Shown piece after piece: positions 8,032-16,086 of a stretch of DNA of 19,121 nt (positions are counted from its first letter, which is position 1; each line of letters starts with the position of its first letter). This stretch comes from CAJQQY01 sp045104975. GTDB lineage: Bacteria; Bacteroidota; Bacteroidia; Chitinophagales; Saprospiraceae. Where the stretch lies: NCBI GenBank assembly GCA_045104975.1, contig JBGCCY010000072.1, positions 1 to 19,121 of the forward strand, read 5' to 3'. The position numbers and the translations under genes are program-made. The notes under the pieces are model-generated. The model was not told the DNA's origin, did not search any database, and saw nothing but the letters and a program-made list of their open reading frames with translations.

Positions 8032-9069
8032 ATGACCTTAGCCAATTTATTTTTTAAAATTCAATGCTCCTTATTTTTCCTTTGTGTAACGTTTCATTTA
8101 AGTTGCACCAATACTCCTACATCAACTGTCATTGAAAAAAAAGATGGAATGGTTTTGATTCCTAGCGGAAAATTAAATATGGGAGGAGATAATGACCAAG
8201 CTGATCCAAATGAATTTCCAAAACATCAGGTCGAGGTTAATTCATTTTGGATGGATGAATCAGAAGTGACGAATCAACAATTTAAAAAATTTATTGAAGC
8301 GACTAAATATATCACCATTGCCGAACGACCTGTCAATTGGGAAGAAATAAAATCAAGCCTTCCACCCAACACACCTAAACCAGCTGATAGTTTATTACAA
8401 CCTGGCGCATTGGTTTTTCATCAATTAACCAAACAAGTTCCGTTGAATAATCCAGCCTTGTGGTGGCGTTGGACGATTGGTGCTGATTGGCAACATCCTG
8501 ATGGACCAGAAAGTAATTTGGAAAATAAAATGAATCATCCTGTGGTTCATATTGCTTGGGAAGATGCAATGGTTTATGCAAAATGGGCTGGCAAAAGATT
8601 ACCTACCGAAGCTGAATGGGAATGGGCGGCAAGAGGTGGAAAAGCAAATACCATATATCCATGGGGAAACGAAAATGTAAATGAAGGAAAACCAAAAGCT
8701 AATTTTTGGCAAGGAGCATTTCCTTACAAAAATATTATGAGTGATGGATATTTAACCACGGCACCAGTTAAGTCTTTTGTAGCAAATGATTATGGCCTTT
8801 TTGATATGTCTGGCAATGTTTGGGAATGGTGTTCTGATTGGCTGGATGTGGAATTTTATAAAAAATCAACTGCTGCAAAAACGAATACCAAAGGTCCCTC
8901 TGTAGGTTTTAATCCATACAATCCTTACCAACAAGAAAAGGTAATTAGAGGAGGTTCTTTTCTTTGCAACGATGGTTATTGCTCTGGTTATCGAAATGCT
9001 CGTCGCATGGGTTCTAGCCCGGATACTGGATTGAATCACACAGGATTTCGATGTGTGAAAGAGTTATGA
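8032..9069 (+). CDS. Secreted formylglycine-generating enzyme (SUMF1/FGE) family protein
   Basis: Protein of 345 residues with the FGE-sulfatase fold. True members oxidise a cysteine (or serine in other systems) of sulfatases to formylglycine. The N-terminus is hydrophobic and ends FHLSCTN, compatible with a lipoprotein signal cleaved before C25, though position -3 is His, not Leu. The domain starts at DGMVLIPSGKLNMGG and contains WMDESEVTNQQF, HPVVHIAWEDAMVYAKW, RLPTEAEWEWAARGG, YPWGN, GLFDMSGNVWEWCSDW and IRGGSFLCNDGYCSGYRNARR. Both cysteines of the last motif (C312, C317) match the copper-binding active-site pair of genuine FGEs; many other fold members lack them. No sulfatase gene is in the window, so the client is elsewhere or unknown. 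Fold members also include non-enzymatic gliding-motility lipoproteins, but the Cys pair argues for catalysis. Confidence 0.88.
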   Translation: MTLANLFFKIQCSLFFLCVTFHLSCTNTPTSTVIEKKDGMVLIPSGKLNMGGDNDQADPNEFPKHQVEVNSFWMDESEVTNQQFKKFIEATKYITIAERPVNWEEIKSSLPPNTPKPADSLLQPGALVFHQLTKQVPLNNPALWWRWTIGADWQHPDGPESNLENKMNHPVVHIAWEDAMVYAKWAGKRLPTEAEWEWAARGGKANTIYPWGNENVNEGKPKANFWQGAFPYKNIMSDGYLTTAPVKSFVANDYGLFDMSGNVWEWCSDWLDVEFYKKSTAAKTNTKGPSVGFNPYNPYQQEKVIRGGSFLCNDGYCSGYRNARRMGSSPDTGLNHTGFRCVKEL

Positions 9070-9176
9070 ATATCGAACAAATATTTGAGAAGTTTGACGG
9101 TGTAGTTTTGTACTTCTGTGAGTAGTTTTGCCAAAACTTCTCAAATCCTTGTTCGATATTCATAATTCGATATTCA
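9066..9176. repeat. Long imperfect palindrome at convergent gene ends, with repeated TTCGATATTCA words
   Basis: Arm 9066-9095 and arm 9134-9163 are reverse complements at 28 of 30 positions, with a 38-base loop. The 11-base word TTCGATATTCA occurs at 9152-9162 and again at 9166-9176, and inverted at 9067-9077. The stop codon of the FGE-like gene (9067-9069) lies inside the left arm. It occupies the whole space between two convergent genes and can act as a bidirectional terminator. The repeated word suggests a dispersed intergenic element. Confidence 0.8.
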
Positions 9177-9180
9177 AATA

Positions 9181-9573
9181 TCACTCCTCCTTCTCTTTGC
9201 AATAATTTTTCCATTTTTGCTTAAAAGCCTTTTTCTCTCCCTCATCCATATTCATCCATTTTTGCTTCATTTGTTTTCTTTCCGCTGGATCCATTCCTTT
9301 CCATTTATTTCTCATTTCTCTCCATCGAGATCGTCTTTGTTGGTGTCTTCTTGAACCTCTACCAAATCCTCCAAAAAGAATTTTAAAAAGTATCAAAAGT
9401 CCTATCGCTTGCCAATAAGTCAACGGTTTCCAGCCCGTCACTTCTGGAATAATCGCATTCCACAAAAACATCACTACCCCTCCAGCGATCCCTACAAATA
9501 AGACCACCATTGCTCCTATACCTAAGATTTTGACTGGGTGAAATTTCTTATTTTTAAAATTATTATTGTACAT
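9181..9573 (-). CDS. Small membrane protein with two helices and a basic 15-residue tandem repeat, in operon with ECF sigma factor
   Basis: Protein of 130 residues that I cannot assign to a named family. Two hydrophobic helices (about 17-42 and 54-69) are joined by a short loop. Basic residues flank both outer ends (KNKKFHPVK, RGSRRHQQRRSR), so both termini should be cytoplasmic. The C-terminal half repeats a KW-x-x-MD-x-x-E-[RK]-K-x-x-KQ unit: KWKGMDPAERKQMKQ (90-104), KWMNMDEGEKKAFKQ (105-119), then a partial KWKNYCKEKEE. This repeat resembles the W-x-x-M-x-P-x-x-R style of DUF3106-like proteins. It starts 73 bases downstream of the sigma factor on the same strand, the place often taken by an anti-sigma or co-regulated membrane protein. 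An anti-sigma role is inference only. Confidence 0.7.
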   Translation of the reverse strand: MYNNNFKNKKFHPVKILGIGAMVVLFVGIAGGVVMFLWNAIIPEVTGWKPLTYWQAIGLLILFKILFGGFGRGSRRHQQRRSRWREMRNKWKGMDPAERKQMKQKWMNMDEGEKKAFKQKWKNYCKEKEE

Positions 9574-9646
9574 GATTAGTAAATTTTGCTTTTGTCAATT
9601 TGATTGATTTTTCTAAAAAAAATAAAGTATCCATCGTCTAACATTA

Positions 9647-10234
9647 TCAATCATCTTCAAAAAATTCTTTGTACAAACTTTCCATTCTAGTTCGTAAGTG
9701 TTTTACTGCATATCCTTTTCTCGAAATCAATGTTTTAATATTATCACCAGTTCGATCTGAAATTTCTTGAAAAGTTTGATCTTCCAATTCATTCCAAATA
9801 AAAACGTTTTTTTGTTTTTCAGGAAGTTCTTCTAATGCTTTAAATAATTCTTCCCAAAACAATTCTTTTAAATTCTCCTCTTCTGGTGTTGGAAAATCTG
9901 ACATCAAAATATCTTTTAAAAACATATCCCCTTCCTCATTTTCATAAGAAAAATCTTCCAGCAACTCTGGTTTTTTCTTTCGATAATTATCTGTTACTTG
10001 ATTTCGCGCCACTCGAAACAACCATCCACTCAATTGCTCAATAGAATCCAATTCCACCACTTTACTTAATTGAAACCAAACTTCTTGCAAAATATCTTCT
10101 GCTTCCACATTCGTAGAAACCTTGCCCCGTATAAATCGAAACAACCTATTGCTATAAGTTTGAACAACTCCTGTGATATTTCTTTCTTGTTTTTCCGCCA
10201 TTGATGTAGACATAAATGTCTTTGTTTTTTTCAA
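9647..10234 (-). CDS. ECF-type RNA polymerase sigma-70 factor
   Basis: Sigma factor of 195 residues that directs RNA polymerase to a small regulon. Region 2 (about 25-95) shows YSNRLFRFIRGKV, then AEDILQEVWFQLSKV, the core-binding helix, and LSGWLFRVARNQVTDNYRKK at the -10 recognition part. Region 4 (about 130-185) shows LEELPEKQKNVFIWNELEDQ and a helix-turn-helix FQEISDRTGDNIKTLISRK. The start may be the ATG at 10234, or an internal methionine (MSTSMAEKQE, codons 8 or 12). The acidic linker (EDFSYENEEGDMF) between the domains is typical. No classic zinc anti-sigma gene follows; the next gene is the small two-helix protein, probably co-transcribed. Confidence 0.92.
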   Translation of the reverse strand: MKKTKTFMSTSMAEKQERNITGVVQTYSNRLFRFIRGKVSTNVEAEDILQEVWFQLSKVVELDSIEQLSGWLFRVARNQVTDNYRKKKPELLEDFSYENEEGDMFLKDILMSDFPTPEEENLKELFWEELFKALEELPEKQKNVFIWNELEDQTFQEISDRTGDNIKTLISRKGYAVKHLRTRMESLYKEFFEDD

Positions 10235-10313
10235 AGAATGATTGAAATAATATTCATTCTCTATGGAAGACGACTCAGTTGTAATTTTACTTTAAATTTC
10301 TCACTTTTTTTTC

Positions 10314-10352
10314 AAAAAAAATCCCAAATATTTAAATCAATAAATATTTGGG
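10314..10352 (-). terminator. Intrinsic terminator of the TonB receptor gene
   Basis: CCCAAATATTTA (10323-10334) and TAAATATTTGGG (10341-10352) form a perfect 12-bp stem with a 6-base loop. On the minus strand the hairpin is followed by eight T residues (complement of 10314-10321). It lies about 95 bases past the stop of the receptor gene and before the sigma factor gene, so it separates the two units. Outer A/T pairs can extend the stem, and it may work on the plus strand too. Confidence 0.8.
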
Positions 10353-10447
10353 GTTTTTCAATCAAAAATTCAATCAAAATAAAAAATACTAAATGATATA
10401 ATTACCATTTGGGATTTGGATTTGGGTTGTCATTTTGATTTTGATTT

Positions 10448-12820
10448 CTAATGTCTTCTCCTAGCTCCAGAAAATTCCATCGCTTCTCCTTTTCCAAAAC
10501 CATAACTAAAACCTAGTGTAATAAATCTTCCTCGCTGTCTAAAACTATAAGCATAAAAATCATCTTGGTCAATAACACTTTCTCGAATTCTTGAAGCAAA
10601 TAAATCTCTTACACTAAAATTAAGTACTCCTCGGCCATTCATTATTTTTTTTCTTAAACCTATATCTGCGAATAAATTTCCAGTCACTTCACTTTGTACT
10701 GTTTTAAATCTAGAGCGATATTGCCCTGTGATTTCAAAATCAATCCCTGCAGGGAATTTGACCTTAGAAGTTATCTTAGAAGACCATTGATCTGCATTAA
10801 AATCAAATGAAGTGGCATCCAATTCTCCTTGTCGATTGAAGTAATTATAATTGAAATCTCCATTGAAAGATAATTTTTTGCTAACCGTATATTTTGCATT
10901 TAACTCTAGTCCAGTTGATCGGTTCGTTCCAATATTCATAGGCATGGTAGTGTTCACATTATTTTCAAAAGTTGAAACTCGTTCCACTACATCTTGTGTA
11001 TAACGATAGTAAATACTAAAATTCATGGAAGCTTTTCCTGCAATGTAAATACTCGAAACTTCATAAGAATCAGTAAACTCAGGCAACAAATCAGGATTCC
11101 CTGTTCTAATCGAAAAGTTATTTCTGATATTGAAAAATGGATTTAAATCCCATAACCTTGGTCTAAAAATTCTACGGGAATAACCTCCTTGAAGTGAAAA
11201 TGCCTCCGATAATTTATAAGAAGTATGCACCGTTGGAAAGAAATTTGTGAAATTGATATCGTTATCTTGATTCGTATTCACCAACAAAGTTTGAAGATCC
11301 GTATTCTCCATTCTTAAACCTAACTTAAGTCCCCACTTATCATCTTCGTATGCACCCGTTCCATATACTCCAAGAACCTTTTGATCATATTCGAATAAGT
11401 TAGTTAAGCTAGGATCAGCGATGAATTCACCATTGATCGAATTTCTAACCTCGAAATCATTGCTCACATTATTGATAACATATTGTGCTCCTGTTTCCAA
11501 AGTTACTTTATCAGAAAAAGGTTTAGTATAATCAATACTAAAAGTGTATTTCCCTTCTTGAAAATGAGTTTCAGTTTGTTGATCTGCAAACGACTCGCTA
11601 CCTAAAGTTTCATTATTAAAAAACTCTGAAGATTGGTCTTTACCGAAAAAGTTACCTAACGCACTAATCAAAAGCGCATGATCTTTATGACCTTTTAAAT
11701 TACTTTTATATTGTAATTCATAACGGTATTTTGGATTATTTGCTTCAGTCGTTTCCGTTCTATTCCATTCATTGATAATATCTCCTGCAGCATCTTCTAA
11801 CTTAAAATTGGTTAACGAAGGCTGCTCTTCCACCTCATAGGCAAAACTACCAGATAATGTAAGTATATTGTTTTTATTGATATGGTAATCCGTTCCTAAA
11901 ATCAAATTGTAAAATTTTTCATTTCGAAACTCTTCTCCCTCTGAATAAATAGTTGTTCCATTCACCAAGTCTCGATTAATATTTTCAGAGTCATTTGGCA
12001 GTTCTCGGTACCCTGCTCCTATTTGACTAAAAAGATTAAATTTTTCTGTTCGACGATTAAGACTTAAACCAACACTATGATTATGCGGCATTCCAGTATT
12101 AACCGACACCGAACCATTAATTCCTTTTCGCTCTTCTTTTTTGATAATGATATTTATGATCCCTGAAGTTCCTTCCGCATCGTATTTAGCCGAAGGATTA
12201 GTGATAACTTCTATTTTATCAATCATATCAGCGGTAATCGTTCCAAGTGCATTTCCTTGTTCACTTGCCAAAACAGATGGTTTACCATTAATTAAAATTT
12301 GCACCCCAGAACTACCTCTCAGGCTAACTGCTCCTTCGATATCGACATTGACAGATGGAACATTATTCAACACTTCCAAAGCACTAGCGCCTGTGCTACT
12401 TAAATCTTGTCCAACATTAAAAACCCGTTTGTCTAATCGAAATTCGGTGGTTGATTTTTCTGCTCGGACGACAACTTCCTCAAGTTGATTATCATTTTCA
12501 CTCATTAAAATATTGCCAAGATTTACCGTACCATTTTCAATAGAAAAATCCGTAATTGTCTTGTTAGCAAATCCTATAAAACTTACTTCAATAAAAAAAT
12601 CGGTCGCACTCGTTTCCACTATAAAAGTCCCATCTAATTCCGTTGTAACTCCGGTAATCGCTGCTTTACTATTTTTATCGCCAATCATCACAGTAGCAAA
12701 TTCTACTGGATTTTGACTATTGCCATCTAGAACAGTTCCGATGATTTCTATTTTCTGATTTTGTGCAAGGAGAAGATTTGAAGAAACAAGAATAAGTAAT
12801 AGGATTTTAAAATATTTCAT
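10448..12820 (-). CDS. TonB-dependent outer membrane receptor, OMP_b-brl_3 type
   Basis: Complete outer-membrane receptor of 790 residues. A signal peptide (about 1-19, ending LLLAQ) is followed by a carboxypeptidase-regulatory-like beta domain (about 24-108, IEIIGTVLDG to NLGNILM), a TonB-box-like EEVVVRAEKS (about 115-124) and a plug domain (about 128-230, with VLNNVPSVNVD, ILINGKPSVL, IEVITNPSAKYDAEGTSG). The rest is a beta-barrel of the outer membrane protein beta-barrel family, with GYSRRIFRPRLWDLNPF, NPDLLPEFTDSYEVS and a C-terminal GRFITLGFSYGFG strand before a short basic tail. Length and order fit the family, which is distinct from SusC: there is no LKDATAASIYG motif and no SusD partner nearby. 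Substrate is unknown. It is divergent from the LytS/LytTR pair, which may control it, and it ends at a strong terminator. Confidence 0.93.
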   Translation of the reverse strand: MKYFKILLLILVSSNLLLAQNQKIEIIGTVLDGNSQNPVEFATVMIGDKNSKAAITGVTTELDGTFIVETSATDFFIEVSFIGFANKTITDFSIENGTVNLGNILMSENDNQLEEVVVRAEKSTTEFRLDKRVFNVGQDLSSTGASALEVLNNVPSVNVDIEGAVSLRGSSGVQILINGKPSVLASEQGNALGTITADMIDKIEVITNPSAKYDAEGTSGIINIIIKKEERKGINGSVSVNTGMPHNHSVGLSLNRRTEKFNLFSQIGAGYRELPNDSENINRDLVNGTTIYSEGEEFRNEKFYNLILGTDYHINKNNILTLSGSFAYEVEEQPSLTNFKLEDAAGDIINEWNRTETTEANNPKYRYELQYKSNLKGHKDHALLISALGNFFGKDQSSEFFNNETLGSESFADQQTETHFQEGKYTFSIDYTKPFSDKVTLETGAQYVINNVSNDFEVRNSINGEFIADPSLTNLFEYDQKVLGVYGTGAYEDDKWGLKLGLRMENTDLQTLLVNTNQDNDINFTNFFPTVHTSYKLSEAFSLQGGYSRRIFRPRLWDLNPFFNIRNNFSIRTGNPDLLPEFTDSYEVSSIYIAGKASMNFSIYYRYTQDVVERVSTFENNVNTTMPMNIGTNRSTGLELNAKYTVSKKLSFNGDFNYNYFNRQGELDATSFDFNADQWSSKITSKVKFPAGIDFEITGQYRSRFKTVQSEVTGNLFADIGLRKKIMNGRGVLNFSVRDLFASRIRESVIDQDDFYAYSFRQRGRFITLGFSYGFGKGEAMEFSGARRRH

Positions 12821-13200
12821 TTTCTGTTATTATTAAAGTTGATTTGATTTTTAAATATTGGTAACACAATATTATGGGGGTTGTTTCGAAGATGGAAATC
12901 AATTCTTTGAACGGCAGAAGTTGGGGGGTGAACGACGGGGGAGAAAGAAGAATTGAGGAAAATGAAAGGTTTTCTTGTCAAACCAATATTTTACTACCTA
13001 AAATTGCACAAGACTTTATTTCCCTATATTCTAAAATAATCGACAAAAGAAAGAGTGCAGCTTCAGTTATTATTCATTTTATCCCGATTCAAATATCTAG
13101 AATACCGTTAGGTTAAAACCTCTCTGCTGTTTACCCTACTATTTTCGCCGTTTAAAGATAACATTTCCAAAAATCCCCTCGAAAAACTATCTTTGAAATC
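12821..13200. other. 380-base divergent intergenic region
   Basis: Space between the TonB receptor gene (leftward) and the LytS-type kinase gene (rightward). It contains a purine- and G-rich patch with G runs (12920-12970), uncommon in this AT-rich DNA, and a small dyad AGGTT-AA-AACCT (13110-13121). A TAATATTG site on the minus strand (12874-12867) is a weak -7 candidate for the receptor. An 80-codon open frame here has no recognisable features and is not called. Confidence 0.5.
13164..13195 (+). promoter_or_regulatory. Possible promoter of the LytS/LytTR operon giving a leaderless mRNA
   Basis: TTTC (13164-13167), a 20-base spacer and TATCTTTG (13188-13195) fit the Bacteroidota promoter pattern with one deviation in the -33 element. 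The G of the -7 element is only 5 bases before the ATG at 13201, so transcription would start at or very near the start codon. Confidence 0.35.
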
Positions 13201-14226
13201 ATGACCGAAAAAATCAAAATCACAGGGTGGTCTTCCAAAGAAATCATTTTCCAACTCGTGCTCCACGCTTTGGTCTTTCTTTTTTATTCTATGGAAAGAA
13301 ACCAAACTAGTATACCTGCTTATAAAATTGCTTTTTTTCTTAACTATGCGCTGGCTGCTTTTTTCATCAATTATGTACTGCTGCCACGATTCTATTATCA
13401 AAAAAAGACTATTCTATTTTTTGTATTAGTATTGTTAGTTTTTGTGGGAGTGATCATGGTGGAAGAATTTGTTTTAGAAAAAATCTTTTTTACGGGAGGT
13501 CGTGCGAACACATTTGGAGGAATTCTATTAACCATGTCTCAAATCTTACCACCCATTGCAATGTTGTCAGGATTTAAATTTGGATGGGATGCTTTGGGAA
13601 AACAACAAGAAGTAGACGAATTAAAAATTGCAGTAAAAGAAAGTGAATTACAATTTTTAAAATCTCAAATCAATCCTCATTTTCTATTTAACAACTTAAA
13701 TAATTTATATTCATACGCTATCGAACAATCACCCAAGACACCTAAAATAATTTTAGAGTTGTCAGGACTATTGCGATATATGTTATATGAATGTAAGGAA
13801 GATTTTGTACCGCTCAACAAGGAAGTTGAACAGTTAGAAAATTTTATCAATCTTAGCGAAATGCAAATTGAGGAAAGGGGAACGGTGAATTTTTCTACTA
13901 AAAATATCCAATCTAATTACCAAATCGCTCCTTTGATTTTAATCGTTTTTATTGAAAATGCGTTTAAACATAGCACAGCAAGTCAAGCGGATGATATTTC
14001 AATTGATGTGCATTTAAACCTTTCAGATTCAGGGATTTTACAATTTATTTGTAAAAACTCTTTCTTTCAAAAATCCAATACTGATAGCCTTTCTAATGGC
14101 ATTGGTTTGAAAAATGTCAAAAAACGGTTGAACTTAATTTACCCAAATGCTCATCAATTAGATATTCAAAATAGTGAAAACATTTTCGAAGTTCGATTGA
14201 CCATAAACTTGGAAACCAACATATAA
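13201..14226 (+). CDS. LytS/YpdA-type sensor histidine kinase
   Basis: Membrane kinase of 341 residues that phosphorylates the response regulator encoded next to it. Four hydrophobic segments (about 15-31, 43-62, 69-90, 102-125) form the membrane part, without an evident extracellular sensor domain. The His_kinase domain carries the hallmark LKSQINPHFLFNNLNNLYS with phospho-acceptor H160. The ATP-binding part has N253 in FIENAFKHS and a glycine box NGIGLKNVKKRL (about 299-310). The only sensible start is the ATG at 13201. Its stop is two bases from the ATG of the next gene, so the two are translated from one mRNA. Divergent placement against the TonB receptor suggests a control link; the signal is unknown. 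Confidence 0.94.
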   Translation: MTEKIKITGWSSKEIIFQLVLHALVFLFYSMERNQTSIPAYKIAFFLNYALAAFFINYVLLPRFYYQKKTILFFVLVLLVFVGVIMVEEFVLEKIFFTGGRANTFGGILLTMSQILPPIAMLSGFKFGWDALGKQQEVDELKIAVKESELQFLKSQINPHFLFNNLNNLYSYAIEQSPKTPKIILELSGLLRYMLYECKEDFVPLNKEVEQLENFINLSEMQIEERGTVNFSTKNIQSNYQIAPLILIVFIENAFKHSTASQADDISIDVHLNLSDSGILQFICKNSFFQKSNTDSLSNGIGLKNVKKRLNLIYPNAHQLDIQNSENIFEVRLTINLETNI

Positions 14227-14228
14227 AA

Positions 14229-14921
14229 ATGAATTGTATCATCATCGAAGACCAACCTCCTGCTCAACGGATTTTAAAAAAATACATTGAAGATATCGGG
14301 ACTTTGCAATTGAAAGCTACTTTTTCAAATGCAATTCCAGCAATGGATTTTTTAAAAACCGAGGAAGTAGATTTAATCTTCTTAGATATTCATTTACCTA
14401 AAATTTCAGGAATCGACTTTTTAAAAGCGCTACCCAATCCTCCTGCTGTAATTTTGACAACTGCATTTTCAGAGTATGCATTGGAGAGTTATGAATTTAA
14501 TGTAATGGATTATTTATTGAAACCATTTTCCTTTCAAAGATTCGTCAAAGCTATTTCAAAAATACCTTCTAAAAATATCAACCAGTCTTCTGATCACCAG
14601 GAAAATAGCAGAAAGGAAATTTTTATAAAATCAGGGTATGAACATATCAAAATTACTATTGACGATATTCTCTACATCAAATCAGATGCTGATTATACTG
14701 AAATATTTTTGTCTGACAAGAAACATTTATCTTCTGAATCACTTCGATATTGGTTGGAGAACTTGGACAACAATCAGTTTATGAGAATCCACAAATCTTA
14801 TATTATTAATATTTCCAAAATTGAAAAAGTGGTGAGTAACCAAGTTTTTCTAAATGAAAAAAATATCATCCCGATCGGTCGTGCTTACAAAGAAAATTTT
14901 ACCGCGCGTTTTTTAAAGTAA
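14229..14921 (+). CDS. LytTR-family response regulator
   Basis: Transcription regulator of 230 residues and the partner of the preceding kinase. The receiver domain (about 1-118) has the acidic pair E7/D8 (CIIIEDQ), phospho-acceptor D53 (FLDIHLP), the TTAF segment and K98 (LLKPF). The LytTR DNA-binding domain (about 130-230) shows IFIKSGYEHIKI, ILYIKSDADYTEIF, FMRIHKSYIINISKIEKV and IPIGRAYKENF, the normal family layout. LytTR domains bind paired short direct repeats upstream of target genes; the adjacent receptor gene and this operon itself are likely targets. Nothing is missing or unusual in the protein. Confidence 0.95.
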   Translation: MNCIIIEDQPPAQRILKKYIEDIGTLQLKATFSNAIPAMDFLKTEEVDLIFLDIHLPKISGIDFLKALPNPPAVILTTAFSEYALESYEFNVMDYLLKPFSFQRFVKAISKIPSKNINQSSDHQENSRKEIFIKSGYEHIKITIDDILYIKSDADYTEIFLSDKKHLSSESLRYWLENLDNNQFMRIHKSYIINISKIEKVVSNQVFLNEKNIIPIGRAYKENFTARFLK

Positions 14922-15091
14922 TCCACTTGATTCTTTTGATGTTATTAACTGATTGATGGTTGCTTCCATATTTTATATTTTCAAACCCAATAACAAATAA
15001 CTCAATCTAGTCATTAAACAGGATTAGATTTCTTAGAATAATAAAATTAGCTATTCCAGACTTCCATAAATTTTTCACCAAAATCCTAATC

Positions 15092-15980
15092 ATGAAAAAA
15101 ATAAAAAAAGAAGACATCAATCAAGAAGTATTTGACCTTTACTATGAATACGCTCACAACCGAATTGACCGAAGAAAATTTATGGAAAAATTATCCATTT
15201 ATGCCGTTGGTGGATTGACCATGAGTAATCTGTTAAGTTGTGTGATGCCTAATTATAATGAGATTCAAATCTCCAAAGACGATTCCAGATTGGAAACAGA
15301 ATTCATCACCTACAATTCTGAAAAAGGAGGAGGAGAAATTAAAGGATTGCTTTCCCGTCCAGCAAAAGTAAAGAAAAAATTACCCGGAATAATTGTCGTC
15401 CATGAAAACCGAGGACTGAATCCCCATATCGAAGATGTGGGAAGAAGAGCAGCTTTGCCAGGATTTATTTCCTTGGCTCCCGATGCTTTGACACCACTTG
15501 GAGGTTACCCTGGAAATGATGACGATGGTCGGACGATGCAACGCAAACGAGACAAAAATGAAATGTTAGAAGACTTTATTGCTGCTTTTGAATATTTAAA
15601 AAATCATCCAAAATGTGATGGAAATAAATATTGGTGTAGTCGGTTTTTGTTTTGGTGGATGGATTTCAAATATGATGGCGGTAAGATTACCCGATTTGAA
15701 AGCAGCAGTTCCATTTTATGGCAGACAACCTGAAGATGAATTAGTTCAAAAAATTCAAGCACCCTTGCTTGTTCAACTAGGAGAATTAGATAAAAGAGTT
15801 AATGAAGGTTGGCCAGCTTTTGAAGAAGCCTTAAAAAAGAATGGGAAAAATTATGAAGCTCATATTTATCCACAGGCGAATCATGGATTTCATAATGATT
15901 CGACTGGAAGATATGATAAAGAGCAAGCGCAATTGGCTTGGAAAAGAACAATTGATTTTTTTAAGCAAAACTTGAAGTAA
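15092..15980 (+). pseudogene. Tat-exported dienelactone hydrolase family lipoprotein, frameshifted
   Basis: Alpha/beta hydrolase of the dienelactone hydrolase family. The N-terminus has a twin-arginine motif DRRKFMEKLS (R27, R28), a hydrophobic stretch and LLSC (C50), so the product should be exported folded and lipid-anchored. The first frame runs through VVHENRGLNPHIEDVGRRAA and GRTMQ to CDGNK, then turns to nonsense and stops at 15733. The second frame carries IGVVGFCFGGWISNM and the rest to the stop at 15978. Removing one T at 15629 restores DGNKIGVVGFCFGGW and a 295-residue protein with a complete triad: C186 (GFCFGG), D233 (GELDKR), H264 (ANHGFHND). The nucleophile lies after the break, so neither fragment alone would be active. 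This is either a recent pseudogene or a one-base sequence error. Substrate is unknown. Confidence 0.88.
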
Positions 15981-16086
15981 GTTTTTGGGAATGAAAAAAT
16001 AAGATTATTTGATTTCAACATCCAATACCAACATACAGATAATTACCTTTGAGAAGGCATACATAACAATCCATTTACAAAATAAA

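Noticed and set aside
12141..12716. Two plus-strand open frames opposite the TonB receptor
   Set aside because: Both are antisense to the well-supported plug and regulatory domains and resemble nothing known.
12920..12970. G-run patch as a G-quadruplex
   Set aside because: Only two strong G runs of five or more are present; four closely spaced G tracts are not found.
12874..13116. 80-codon open frame in the divergent gap before the LytS-type gene
   Set aside because: No recognisable domain, odd composition following a G-rich patch, and it fills a promoter region between two divergent genes.
15614..15640. Programmed ribosomal frameshift in the dienelactone hydrolase gene
   Set aside because: No slippery X-XXY-YYZ heptamer or clear downstream pseudoknot is visible, and this family has no known use of frameshifting.
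16009..16086. Upstream TTG start extending the GNAT gene by 26 residues
   Set aside because: The extension has no domain content; the ATG at 16087 begins where a plausible fold starts.
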